From the NCBI RefSeq assembly GCF_026072635.1, contig NZ_AP023081.1, positions 4,770,501-4,834,500 on the forward strand: a DNA stretch of 64,000 nucleotides, written 5' to 3'. Numbering within the stretch: position 1 is the stretch's first letter; every line of letters begins with the position of its first letter. The translations under genes were made by a program, and so were the position numbers. Of this stretch, positions 35,030 to 43,683 are shown in pieces. The notes under the pieces are model-generated. The model did not search any database. It was not told the origin of the DNA and worked only from the letters and a program-made list of their open reading frames with translations. Source of the stretch: Pseudomonas solani (lineage in GTDB: Bacteria > Pseudomonadota > Gammaproteobacteria > Pseudomonadales > Pseudomonadaceae).

Positions 35030-35593
35030 GTGGTTTCAGGGAAATGGCTGGCGGCGCTCGCCGCAGTGATGGTGTTGTCGGGGCTACCGGTGGTGGCGGG
35101 TGCGCAGATCTACAAATGGGTGGATGCCAACGGCAAGGTGCAGTTCGGCAACGTGCCGCCGCCGAGCGGGGCGGAGCAGATCAAGGGGGCGGCGTCTCCG
35201 GCCGAGAAGGCGCCCGAGGCGGCTGCGAAACCGACCACCGAAGCCGCGCCTGCGGAGCCTTCGGCCTTCAAGAGCGCCGATATCGTCGGGCGCTGGTACA
35301 TGAAGAACGATGAAGAAACGCTCGACTGGACCTTCAAGGCCGACGGCAGCTTTGCCGGCACCCTGGTCGACAGCATGGGAACCGGGCGCTTGGCCGGGAG
35401 CTGGGAGCTGAAGGGCGACACGTTGCGGGTGGTGACCCGCAACACCTTCAAGGACGGCTTCTCGGGCAATGGGGAGCGCGAGGCTACGGAGCGTTCCGAA
35501 TACACCCTGCTCGGTGTCGAGGCGGGCAGCCTGAAGCTGCTGCCGGATCAGTCGCTGTTCAAGCGGCCGCCGTACACCTTCATCAAGCGCTGA
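35030..35593 (+). CDS. DUF4124-containing exported protein
   Basis: Protein of 187 aa. The start is a GTG at 35030, seven bases after GGGAG, giving a signal peptide (MVSGKWLAALAAVMVLSGLPVVAGA). DUF4124 follows directly (QIYKWVDANGKVQFGNVPP), then an Ala/Glu-rich linker and a C-terminal beta-rich domain (GRWYMKNDEETLDWTFKADG, GSWELKGDTLRV) resembling lipocalin-like repeats. Periplasmic, role unknown. Confidence 0.75.
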   Translation: MVSGKWLAALAAVMVLSGLPVVAGAQIYKWVDANGKVQFGNVPPPSGAEQIKGAASPAEKAPEAAAKPTTEAAPAEPSAFKSADIVGRWYMKNDEETLDWTFKADGSFAGTLVDSMGTGRLAGSWELKGDTLRVVTRNTFKDGFSGNGEREATERSEYTLLGVEAGSLKLLPDQSLFKRPPYTFIKR

Positions 35594-35607
35594 TCTTCGC
35601 GTGTATG

Positions 35608-35644
35608 AAAAAGCCCCCTGGAGTCGAGGACTCCAGGGGCTTTT
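35608..35644. terminator. Bidirectional terminator
   Basis: Long stem AAGCCCCTGGAGTC / GACTCCAGGGGCTT (approximate) with A and T runs between convergent genes. Confidence 0.85.
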
Positions 35645-35667
35645 GCGTTTCAGGGCCTGCCGTTGGC

Positions 35668-36746
35668 TCAGCGCTTGAGCACGTAGGTTTCGCCCCAGAT
35701 GGTTTCATCCTTCACCGGCTTGGCGTTGAGCTTCACCGGGCGGTACTGCAGGTTGGCCAGGGCCTTGCTCATCTTCATGTAGCCGTACTTGGAGGGGTCG
35801 GTGGCGCCGCGGAACTCCTGCAGGCCGGTGGGGATGCGCACCATATAAAGAGCGGAGAGTTCGCACTCGAGCTTATCGTTGGCGGTGCGGCGGCAGTCCT
35901 TCTCCTCGAAACCGACGTTGGGCGCTTCGGGTAGAAGCCGTCGACCACGATGGCCTCGCCAGGGGCGACATCGAAGGAGGCGAAGGCCTTCTTCAGTTCG
36001 CTGTGGGTTTCGACGCTCGCCACCTTGCGTGCGCTGACGCTGGAAACCCAGCCGGCGGCGGCGGTCTGGTTGGTGACGTCGTAGGAGTTGTTGCCCCAGC
36101 TCACGCATTCGCCGCTGACCACGCGCACGGCGGCGCAGTAGCTCTGGTTCACCGTTTCCGTGCGGTACTGGGCATCCTGCCAGCGCTGGCCGCGGTCGAA
36201 CTCGGTGAATTCCTTTTCCACCAGCGTCACCTGGCCCAGCGTCGAGGGTTTGATGTCCTGGTTGGTGCGCGGGTTGGGCGTGCTGGTGCGTGGTGAGTTG
36301 TAAAGGCTGCCGACCAGGTCGTAATGGCCGGGTTCGACGATGTAGATCTGATAGAGCGTGCGGCCGAACACCGTCTGGTAGTGGGAGCCGTGGGCGCCGA
36401 TCTTCTCGGCCTGCATATTGTTGCCCACGTAGAGCAGGCGCTTGGGATTGGCGCTGTTGCGCCAGACCGCGGTGCCGGTGCGCAACTTCTCGAAACGCAC
36501 CGAATCGTCATTGTTTTCGAAGTTGTACTGCTGGCTGTCGAGGTTGACGGTGGTGGTGACGACTATCGCCATGCCGCTGGCCATCGCTGCTTCGAACAGG
36601 TCGTCGGTGGCGGCGTGCAACAGGCGCGCCTGGGCTTCGACATCCTGCGTGTACTGGTTCTGCTGGTCGATCAGCGAGGGCCGCGGGACGCAACCGCTGA
36701 GCAGGGCCAGGCCGAGAAGGCTGAGGCAGGGGAGTCCTTTGTTCAT
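35668..36746 (-). pseudogene. Lipoprotein, frameshifted
   Basis: From ATG 36746: signal peptide with lipobox LALLSGC, a coiled N-terminal segment, then a beta-rich domain with several Cys. The frame leaves the natural sequence after VVDGFYP; the rest (EAPNVGFEEKDCRRTANDKL to GETYVLKR) lies one frame away. Adding one C to the CCC run (plus-strand GGG, 35929-35931) gives a continuous 359-aa protein ending at 35668. No named family recognised. The palindrome at 36857 lies about 110 bp upstream of its start. Confidence 0.8.
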
Positions 36747-36856
36747 GGGGCGTTCCTTCTGGATGCGGTACTGCCAGGGGCGAGGAGTGTTCGGGGCGGC
36801 CGAGCATAGCGGCGGTGGCCGTCACGTTACGCCAACCTGCTCACGCTTGGACAAGG

Positions 36857-36876
36857 ACTAGTACATCTGTACTAGT
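36857..36876. promoter_or_regulatory. 20-bp palindrome, candidate operator
   Basis: ACTAGTACA-TC-TGTACTAGT, perfect 9-bp arms with a two-base centre. It stands ~110 bp upstream of the lipoprotein gene (36746) and 40 bp after the end of the gene at 36916. No T run, so a protein-binding site is likelier than a terminator. Confidence 0.6.
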
Positions 36877-36915
36877 GGGTGGGGTAGCTCCCGGCCATGG
36901 CCGGGAGCTGGCGGG

Positions 36916-37914
36916 TTACAGCGGTTTGATGGTGCCGAGGCGGTCATTGATGATGAAGGTGCGGTTGGCGCTGTCGACCACAGTGATCTCGGCGCCGGCC
37001 ACGCCGTCACGGTCGGCGACGGCATAGATGGCGTAGGTGCCGGAGACGGCATAGTCCTTGGCCTGGCCGGTGCGCTGGTGCACCACGCGCACCTTGCCCG
37101 GCAGCGCGAGTATGACTTCCTGTCCCGGCTGGCCGTCGGTGTCGGCGAGGGTGCCGTGGACGTTCCAGTTGGCTCCGGTGCCACCGGCGTAGCTGCTAAG
37201 CACGGCGGTCTGTACGCCACCGGTGATCACCAGCAGGTTGCTGCTGGAGCGGGCCACCAGTTCGTTACCGGGCGCGCCGTCGAGGTCGGCGGCGGTGATG
37301 ACGCTGGTGGCACCGTCGGTGGGGAACTCGCGACCAGCCTGCAGGCTGTAGTCATAGAGGCGCAGGCTGGTGCCGGCGGTGTAGGCGAGGGTGGCGTAGG
37401 GCAGGTTGCCGAGGGTATAGGCGCCCTGGTATTGCCAGGTGCCGGTGATGCCATCGCTGACGGTGCGCTTGGTGCGGTTGAGGTTGGAGATCAACACCAG
37501 GGCGTTGCCGGCGCGAACGATCACCTCATCGCCCTGGCCGCCATCCAACTGAGCGGTGCCGACGACATCGAACAGGGTGTTGCCGATGGTGTATTTGCGC
37601 ACGTCGTTGAGCGCATGGTTGACGATCGCCACGTCCGGGCCGGCCTTCACCACCAGTTCCGCGCCCGGCTGGCTGTCGGTATTGGCGGCAGTGGCGAGGC
37701 TCCAGGTGACGTTGCCGAAGTTGTAGCTGCGTTCCAGGGCGCCGGCGGCGTTGCGCACTTCCAGCACGCCGGTGCCGCGGTACACGCTTTCCAGTGTGCC
37801 GTCGCCATTGAGGTCCCATTTGCCGAGCAATTCGGCGGCGATGGCGTTGAGGGCGAATCCCTGGGCGCCGAGTAATCCGGCGCCGGCCAGTACCAGCTTC
37901 GCTAGCTTTTTCAT
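36916..37914 (-). CDS. Secreted FG-GAP/VCBS-like repeat protein
   Basis: Protein of 332 aa with a signal peptide (MKKLAKLVLAGAGLLGAQGFALNAIAA). The mature protein has about six repeats of ~45 aa, each with an Asp/Gly calcium-like loop (WDLNGDGTLE, NTDSQPGAEL, QLDGGQGDEV, DLDGAPGNEL, DTDGQPGQEV, DRDGVAGAEI). This is the pattern of beta-propeller FG-GAP/integrin-type repeats. Probably an exported binding or surface protein. Function unknown. Confidence 0.78.
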   Translation of the reverse strand: MKKLAKLVLAGAGLLGAQGFALNAIAAELLGKWDLNGDGTLESVYRGTGVLEVRNAAGALERSYNFGNVTWSLATAANTDSQPGAELVVKAGPDVAIVNHALNDVRKYTIGNTLFDVVGTAQLDGGQGDEVIVRAGNALVLISNLNRTKRTVSDGITGTWQYQGAYTLGNLPYATLAYTAGTSLRLYDYSLQAGREFPTDGATSVITAADLDGAPGNELVARSSSNLLVITGGVQTAVLSSYAGGTGANWNVHGTLADTDGQPGQEVILALPGKVRVVHQRTGQAKDYAVSGTYAIYAVADRDGVAGAEITVVDSANRTFIINDRLGTIKPL

Positions 37915-38105
37915 CTCTCAGTCCTTTTCCTTGATGAATCGGTCAGGTGTTTGACCGGCGCACAGCAGAGCACAGGGCGCAAATGCAAGAAATGATGGCA
38001 AAGAGGCGCTAGGGGGAACCCTTAGGGAAACGGCGGTTGGTGCGGGTGTGGCGGATTGGCGCGGGGCATCGCCAGCTTGCGCGCTGGCGATGGAAAGCAT
38101 CGCTG

Positions 38106-38423
38106 TTACCAGTAGAGCGTTACGCGGGTGTCGCCTTTGGCGTCGCCGCTGACCTGGGTCACGGCCTGGTCGGCGAGGGTTTCGCTGTGACCGTTGGCGT
38201 GCTCGGTGCGCACCTGGTATTCACCGCCCTTGGAGCAGGACTGACGCGTCACGCTGTAGGAGCGGGAGCTGGCGTCGTAGCCGCTGTCGACCGCGCAGGA
38301 ACTGGAGATCGTCAAGCTGACGCCCATGTTTCCAACGGCTTGGCCGGCATTGCTGGTGGTGGAGAAGAAAGCACTGGTGATCATTAACGCTGCGAAGATG
38401 GAGCGCTTGAAGGCCGTACTCAT
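38106..38423 (-). CDS. Small secreted protein (spore-coat-U-like)
   Basis: Protein of 105 aa with a signal peptide (MSTAFKRSIFAALMITSAFFSTTSNA) and a mature part starting GVSLTISSSCAVDSG with a second Cys 20 residues later, like the opening of spore coat U domains. The domain is short. No chaperone-usher genes adjoin it. Confidence 0.65.
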   Translation of the reverse strand: MSTAFKRSIFAALMITSAFFSTTSNAGQAVGNMGVSLTISSSCAVDSGYDASSRSYSVTRQSCSKGGEYQVRTEHANGHSETLADQAVTQVSGDAKGDTRVTLYW

Positions 38424-38637
38424 TCCGACTGCTCGACGGTGAAACTGACGGTGATCGGCCTTCCTGGTCGAGTCACAACTGACAGCTTGGATTGCTTTCC
38501 TTGGATTGATTGAACGCTGCGTTGCAGGGGGCGCTACGCCAGCAGGTTCGCCATGAACTTGGCGCCAAGTGTACGGTGGTGGCCAGGTGATGGCTAGCTC
38601 ATTTCTTAGCCACTTGTCGGCAATCTCTTACACGGCT

Positions 38638-38652
38638 TAGGGGTGACCCCTA
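38638..38652. promoter_or_regulatory. 15-bp palindrome upstream of the GvpU-like gene
   Basis: TAGGGGT-G-ACCCCTA, perfect 7-bp arms, followed 3 bp later by another CCCCTA (38655-38660). It lies 115 bp upstream of the gene at 38767 in a 343-bp gap that otherwise shows nothing. The shape suits a dimeric regulator such as a LuxR-type response regulator; the regulator is not known. Confidence 0.5.
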
Positions 38653-38766
38653 GATCCCCTACGTAGCTGGCGCATTAGCCGCAACTCCTGCGCGGCGTAG
38701 CGGGTCCAACGAAGGTGCGTGCTATAACCCTATGGTTTAACGCCACAACGCCACGGAGACGGACAC

Positions 38767-39234
38767 ATGAGCGATACAAGCAAACTCGCCAAGCAGGAAC
38801 CCACAGCCCTGCCCGAATACGACCTGAGCAAGGCCAAGGATTTCGAGTGGACGGGCCGCAGCATGGACTGGTTCCTGCAGATGCTGGTGCGTCAGGCCAA
38901 CGACCTGGGTGTAGAGGTCGGGATCACGCTGACCATCGGGGCGGGGATGATCAGCGGCACGCTCATTTCCGTGGAGACTTACTTCGCCGAGTTCGCCGAC
39001 GAGTACGCCAACTCCTGGCCCCAGGAGGGCAGGGAGGAGATCCGCGCCACCTTCGCCAACATCGGGGTGATGACCAAGACCACCGGCGACGACCCCAAGC
39101 TGCTGCCGCCGCAGTACATCCACCTGAAGAACGTCAACGTCTATGCCGCCGGCGGCCTGACCTGCACCGGGCTGACGCTGTGGCGCGGTACCCTCGCTTC
39201 GGTGACCGGTTTCAATCTCGGCACCCTGAGCTGA
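38767..39234 (+). CDS. GvpU-like gas-vesicle accessory family protein (orphan)
   Basis: Protein of 155 aa. The core MDWFLQMLVRQANDLGVEVGITLTIGAGMISGTLIS, the middle YFAEFADEYA, and the end PPQYIHLKNVNVYAAGGL ... WRGTLASVTGFNLGTLS match, from memory, the family annotated as gas-vesicle accessory protein GvpU in proteobacteria. No other gvp gene is in the window, so it probably does not serve gas vesicles here. ATG at 38767. Confidence 0.65.
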   Translation: MSDTSKLAKQEPTALPEYDLSKAKDFEWTGRSMDWFLQMLVRQANDLGVEVGITLTIGAGMISGTLISVETYFAEFADEYANSWPQEGREEIRATFANIGVMTKTTGDDPKLLPPQYIHLKNVNVYAAGGLTCTGLTLWRGTLASVTGFNLGTLS

Positions 39235-39262
39235 TCACTGCGCGGAAGACGTGCAGCAATAG

Positions 39263-39290
39263 AGAAGCCCCGGCATCGACCGGGGCTTCT
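39263..39290. terminator. Bidirectional terminator
   Basis: Stem AGAAGCCCCGG / CCGGGGCTTCT between convergent genes. Confidence 0.8.
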
Positions 39291-39311
39291 TGCTTCTAAT
39301 CCTCGTTGCTT

Positions 39312-39533
39312 TCAGTACTTGCGCCGCACCGCGACGTCGGTGATGCCCTTCTCGGCCGTCATGCGCAGGTAGTCGCCGTTGTCCCGCGGCTCCCCGGTAA
39401 AGGGGATGCCGTGTTTCTCCATCAGCAACCCGTAGATGTCGGCGCTGGACGGCTGGTAATCCACCTCGACCATCAAGGCGCGTGGGCTGCCGTTTTCCTT
39501 GTAGATGATCTCGTAGCGGTTGTGCCCGTTCAT
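39312..39533 (-). CDS. Small hypothetical protein (73 aa)
   Basis: Starts MNGHNRYEIIYKENG from ATG 39533 with AGGAGG upstream. Soluble, mixed alpha/beta. No family recognised. Confidence 0.65.
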   Translation of the reverse strand: MNGHNRYEIIYKENGSPRALMVEVDYQPSSADIYGLLMEKHGIPFTGEPRDNGDYLRMTAEKGITDVAVRRKY

Positions 39534-39716
39534 GTCTTCCTCCTTGCCGGGGTGTCCTTGCCAATAGACGGGCAGGGCGGGAATTGGTTTTGCCGATTTT
39601 CCCGAACGGGCTGCCGGCTGTGATTGCGCTTATCCATAAGCACTATCGAGACGACTGATTTCAAAGCCGCGCCAGGCCCCCATAAAGTGGCTCCCAACAG
39701 AGTTAAGGAGGTCGCC

Positions 39717-39935
39717 ATGCCACATATCGACATCATGTCCCTGGTTGGAAGTGCAGTCCCCGAGGCGCTGCGAGCGCAAGGGCATCTCGCCTGCTGGTTC
39801 GTGGTGATCGACGGCCAGCGCAAATCCGGCCCCTACACCACCCAGGACATGGCCAGCGCAAGCAAGGCCATCTGGGAGTTGGAGATGGCGAAAATGGCCA
39901 AGCGCCACAAGGGTTTCCTGGCCATGGCCGCCTGA
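39717..39935 (+). CDS. Small hypothetical protein (72 aa)
   Basis: ATG at 39717 preceded by TTAAGGAGGTCGCC, a very strong ribosome binding site. Soluble protein, MPHIDIMSLVG to KRHKGFLAMAA. Unrecognised, but the RBS and codon use support a real gene. Confidence 0.68.
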   Translation: MPHIDIMSLVGSAVPEALRAQGHLACWFVVIDGQRKSGPYTTQDMASASKAIWELEMAKMAKRHKGFLAMAA

Positions 39936-40097
39936 GGTTTCTTGCGCCTGCTCCGGCGCATTTTGGCAGCGTGGGGCTGCCCGTTTATTCCTGGTGCCCA
40001 TCCCGCACCCCCTTTGGCCCGCCACTTGGCGGGCCTTGTTTTTTCCGCCCGGGCCGGCTGCAGGTAAACTGCCGGCTTTTATCGCGGAAGCCCCCAT

Positions 40098-41225
40098 GTG
40101 AACTGGGATATTTTCTGTAGCGTCGTCGACAACTACGGCGACATCGGCGTGACCTGGCGCCTGGCACGGCAGCTGGTCGCCGAGCATGGCTTGCAGGTGC
40201 GCCTGTGGGTGGACGAGCCGGCCGCCTTCGCGCGCCTGTGCCCGGATGCCGACGCCGCAGCCGATTGCCAGCTGCGTCAGGGTGTGGAAGTGCGTCGCTG
40301 GGCGGCCGAGTGGCAGCCGGTGGAGCCTGCGGATGCAGTGATCGAGGCGTTCGCCTGCCAATTGCCCGCCACCTACATAGACGCCATGGCTGCACGCGAC
40401 AGGACGCCGCTCTGGTTGAACCTGGAATACCTCAGTGCCGAAGACTGGGTCGGCAGCTTTCACGGCCTGCCATCCCCGCAGGCCGGCGGGTTGCAGAAGT
40501 TCTTCTTCTTCCCCGGCTTCAGCGAAGGCACCGGCGGTCTGCTGCGTGAGCGTGGGCTGATCGAACGACGGGACGCGCTGCGCAGTGATGCCGCCGCCCA
40601 GGCCGAGTTCCTGCGAACGCTTGGCGTGGAGCGGGTTGCCGGTGCCCGCTTGATCTCCCTGTTCGCCTACGAGAACGCGGCGCTGCCCGGTTGGCTCGAT
40701 GTGCTGGCGGCCGCGCCGCGCCCCACCCAGTTGCTGGTGCCGGAGGGGCGTGTGCTGGGCGATGTGGCGCGCGGGCTCGGTGTCGATTCACTGGCCGTCG
40801 GCGCCAAGGGCCAGCGCGGCAACCTGTCCGTGCAGGTGCTGCCCTTCATGCCCCAGGACGATTACGACCGCCTGCTCTGGTGCTGCGACTTCAACGCCGT
40901 GCGTGGGGAGGACTCCTTCGTGCGCGCCCAATGGGCCGGCCGGCCGTTGCTCTGGCACATCTACCAGCAGGAAGAGGACGTCCACCTGGAGAAGCTCGAG
41001 GCCTTCCTCGCGCTCTATGTCGCCGGCCTGGATGATGCCCCGGCGCAGGCGTTGCTGGCGGCCTGGCGCGCCTGGAACCAAGGCGGTGACGTGGGCGCCG
41101 CCTGGCTGGCGCTACAGCCGTTCGAGGCCCAACTGCAGGCTCACGCCGAGCAATGGTGCGGCTTGCAGGCGGGGCGGCGGGATCTGGCTGCGGGGCTGGT
41201 GCATTTTTATACAAATTGGATATGA
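40098..41225 (+). CDS. earP: EF-P arginine rhamnosyltransferase EarP
   Basis: Glycosyltransferase of 375 aa that attaches rhamnose from dTDP-rhamnose to an arginine of EF-P. The EarP signatures are visible: DNYGDIGVTWRLARQL with the catalytic Asp residues at the start, and AVRGEDSFVRAQWAGRP in the nucleotide-binding half. The start is a GTG at 40098; an ATG two bases before runs straight into TGA. It stands 43 bp before efp, the target of the modification, so both are likely co-expressed. Confidence 0.95.
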   Translation: MNWDIFCSVVDNYGDIGVTWRLARQLVAEHGLQVRLWVDEPAAFARLCPDADAAADCQLRQGVEVRRWAAEWQPVEPADAVIEAFACQLPATYIDAMAARDRTPLWLNLEYLSAEDWVGSFHGLPSPQAGGLQKFFFFPGFSEGTGGLLRERGLIERRDALRSDAAAQAEFLRTLGVERVAGARLISLFAYENAALPGWLDVLAAAPRPTQLLVPEGRVLGDVARGLGVDSLAVGAKGQRGNLSVQVLPFMPQDDYDRLLWCCDFNAVRGEDSFVRAQWAGRPLLWHIYQQEEDVHLEKLEAFLALYVAGLDDAPAQALLAAWRAWNQGGDVGAAWLALQPFEAQLQAHAEQWCGLQAGRRDLAAGLVHFYTNWI

Positions 41226-41268
41226 TACGCGGCCTGTTTTTTGTCACTCATCCAAATCGGATATTCGT

Positions 41269-41835
41269 ATGAAAACCGCTCAAGAGTTCCGCGCTGGCCA
41301 GGTTGCCAACATCAATGGCTCCCCCTGGGTCATCCTGAAAGCCGAGTTCAACAAGTCCGGCCGTAACAGCGCAGTCGTCAAGATGAAGCTGAAGAACCTG
41401 CTCAACGGTTCCGCCACCGAGACCGTGTACAAGGCCGACGACAAGCTGGAACCGGTAATCCTGGATCGCAAGGAAGTTACCTACTCCTACTTCGCCGATC
41501 CGCTGTACGTGTTCATGGACAGCGAATTCAACCAGTACGAGATCGAGAAAGACGATCTGGAAGCCGTACTGACCTTCATCGAAGACGGCATGACCGACGT
41601 CTGCGAAGCCATCTTCTTCAACGAGAAAGTCATTTCCGTTGAACTGCCGACCACCATCGTTCGCCAGATCGCTTACACCGAGCCGTCCGTGCGTGGCGAT
41701 ACCTCCGGCAAAGTGATGAAGACCGCTCGCCTGAACAACGGTGCCGAGCTGCAGGTTTCCGCATTCTGCGAAATCGGCGACTCCATCGAGATCGATACCC
41801 GCACCGGCGAGTACAAATCCCGCGTCAAGGCCTAA
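41269..41835 (+). CDS. efp: Elongation factor P
   Basis: Translation factor of 188 aa that relieves ribosome stalling at polyproline stretches. Three OB-like domains; the tip of domain I reads FNKSGRNSA with Arg32 at the modified position, the arginine-type EF-P that EarP rhamnosylates. ATG at 41269. Ends at the terminator at 41853. Confidence 0.97.
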   Translation: MKTAQEFRAGQVANINGSPWVILKAEFNKSGRNSAVVKMKLKNLLNGSATETVYKADDKLEPVILDRKEVTYSYFADPLYVFMDSEFNQYEIEKDDLEAVLTFIEDGMTDVCEAIFFNEKVISVELPTTIVRQIAYTEPSVRGDTSGKVMKTARLNNGAELQVSAFCEIGDSIEIDTRTGEYKSRVKA

Positions 41836-41852
41836 GCCTTTCGCGAGATGTG

Positions 41853-41879
41853 AAAAGCCCGGCCTAGGCCGGGCTTTTT
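41853..41879. terminator. Bidirectional terminator
   Basis: Stem AAAGCCCGGCC / GGCCGGGCTTT with T run, between efp and a convergent esterase gene. Confidence 0.88.
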
Positions 41880-41904
41880 GTTGCCTGCGATTCAACCGTC
41901 GCGG

Positions 41905-42929
41905 TTACTGCAGGTGCTTCTTCAGTTCGGCGCCGGCCTGAAGCATGGCCGAGCGCACCGCCGGAACCTGGTTGACCACGTTGAGCAGGCCGTAGTCGTG
42001 GATCATGCCGTTGTAGCGCACGGCGGTGACTTCGACGCCGGCGGCATCCAGCTTGCGGGCATAGGCTTCGCCTTCATCACGCAGCACGTCGAACTCGGCG
42101 GTCTGGATCAGGGTCGGCGGCAGGCCCTTGAGCTGCTCGGTGGTGGCCCGCAGCGGCGAGGCGTGGATCTCGGCGCGCTGCTTCGGGTCGGTGGTGTAGC
42201 TGTCCCAGAACCACTGCATCATCGGTTTGGTGAGGAAGTGCCCCTGGGCGAACTGGTTGTACGAGGCGGTCTCGAAGTTGGCGTCGGTCACCGGCCACAG
42301 CAGCACCTGGGCGCGCAGTTTCGGGGTGCCCTGTTCCTTGGCCATCAGCGCCACCACTGCGGCCATGTTGCCGCCGACGCTGTTGCCGGCCACTGCCAGG
42401 CGCGAGCTGTCCACGCCTATGTCCTTGCCGTGCTCGGCCACCCATTGGGTCGCCGCGTAGGCCTGGTTGATGGCGGTGGGGTACTTGGCTTCGGGGAGGG
42501 GGTGTAGTTCACATACACGGCCGCCGCGCCGGAGTTCACCACCAGGTCATGGATCAGGCGCTCGTGGGTGGGGTAGTCGCCCAGCACCCAGCCGCCGCCA
42601 TGGAAGAACATGAACACCGGCAGGTCGCCCTTGGCGCCTTCGGGGCGGACGATGGTCAGCTCCAGGGGCTGGCCCTTGATGCTGATGGTCTTGTTCTCGA
42701 CGCGGGTGCCGGAGAGGTCGACCTTGACCCCGGCCTGGGCGCCTACCAGTACGGCGCGGGCCTCTTTCGGCGCGAGGGTTTCCAGCGGTTTGCCGTTGCC
42801 GGCTTCGAGGGCTTCGAGGAAGGCCTGGGTGTTGTGTTCGACGCCGGGGCTGCCGGCGGCGAAGGCGCTGCCGATGGACAGGGCGAGGAGGCTACCGGTG
42901 AGGAGGTTTGCGATGCGCTGGGTGTTCAT
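41905..42929 (-). pseudogene. Exported alpha/beta hydrolase (HSL-like esterase), frameshifted
   Basis: From ATG 42929: signal peptide (MNTQRIANLLTGSLLALSIGSAFA), then the HSL-type oxyanion motif FFHGGGW. The frame breaks after YVNYTPSP. The second part in another frame carries nucleophile motif GNSVGGN, an acid (TAEFDVLRDEG) and His (NGMIHDYG). Adding one base to the C runs (plus-strand GGGG 42493-42496 or GGGGG 42498-42502) restores a 341-aa esterase. Downstream of a MarR gene, with paired palindromes before it. Confidence 0.82.
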
Positions 42930-42967
42930 GGTGATTCTCCGCTGGATTCGTTTGGCTTCGTAAAATA

Positions 42968-43024
42968 TTGCGCGCTAACTAAGTGCGTGGAGCGAACGTT
43001 ATCGATCATTTAGTTTGCGCGCAA
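42968..43024. promoter_or_regulatory. Paired TTGCGCGCAA palindromes, candidate MarR/OhrR operator
   Basis: A perfect 10-bp palindrome TTGCGCGCAA at 43015-43024 and a near copy TTGCGCGCTA at 42968-42977, each with TTAGT or AATATT flanks in inverted arrangement, between the MarR gene and the esterase start. Position and symmetry fit repression by the adjacent regulator. Confidence 0.55.
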
Positions 43025-43078
43025 GATATTTATTCAGAAGAAAAACGAATAGCGCTCAGCCAGATGGGAATAAGGCCG

Positions 43079-43531
43079 TCAGACGGCCTTTTGCAAGCTC
43101 CTGCGCAGGCTCACCAGCTCGTCCTTCAGTTGGCCGAGGCCGGCGATGTCCATCTCGCTGGCGGCGAGGATGCAGGCGGGCACGCGCTGGGCCTGCTGGT
43201 GCAGGGCGCGGCCTTTTTCGGTGAGGTGCAGCTCCACCACGCGCTCGTCGGCGCTGCTGCGGGTGCGGGTGATCAGGCCTTCGGCTTCCAGGCGCTTGAG
43301 CAGGGGCGTGAGGGAGCCCGGGTCGGTCAGCAGGCGGGCGCTGATATCGCCCACGGTGATGCCGTCGCCTTCCCAGAGCACCATCATCGCCAGGTATTGC
43401 GGGTAGGTCAGGCCCAGTTCCTGGAGCAGCGGCTTGTACACCTTGGTCATCAGCAGGGAGGTGGAGTAGAGGGCGAAGCACAGTTGGTTATCGAGCAGCA
43501 GATCGTCGCAACGTTCCAGCGGGGTGTTCAT
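43079..43531 (-). CDS. MarR family regulator (OhrR-type)
   Basis: Regulator of 150 aa with a winged-helix domain (TVGDISARLLTDPGSLTPLLKRLEAEGLI, then DERVVELHLTEKG). The N-terminal DNQLCFALYS places a cysteine at residue 18 like the peroxide-sensing Cys of OhrR proteins. It sits upstream of the esterase with palindromes between. No ohr gene is seen nearby. Confidence 0.85.
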   Translation of the reverse strand: MNTPLERCDDLLLDNQLCFALYSTSLLMTKVYKPLLQELGLTYPQYLAMMVLWEGDGITVGDISARLLTDPGSLTPLLKRLEAEGLITRTRSSADERVVELHLTEKGRALHQQAQRVPACILAASEMDIAGLGQLKDELVSLRRSLQKAV

Positions 43532-43683
43532 GGCGGCCTCCTGAGGGCGGGAATGGACGTAATTTAGCGCACAAGCCTTTCGTGAGCAAAATTTGACCGG
43601 TTCTCATTCTGGTGCACGGGGGCTTGCGCCGCCGTGCGCAGCAGCCAGAATTGCCGGCTAGACCCCTGCAAGGAGAGCTGCAA

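Noticed and set aside
38767..39234. Gas-vesicle gene cluster
   Set aside because: Only the GvpU-like gene occurs; neighbours are unrelated small proteins.
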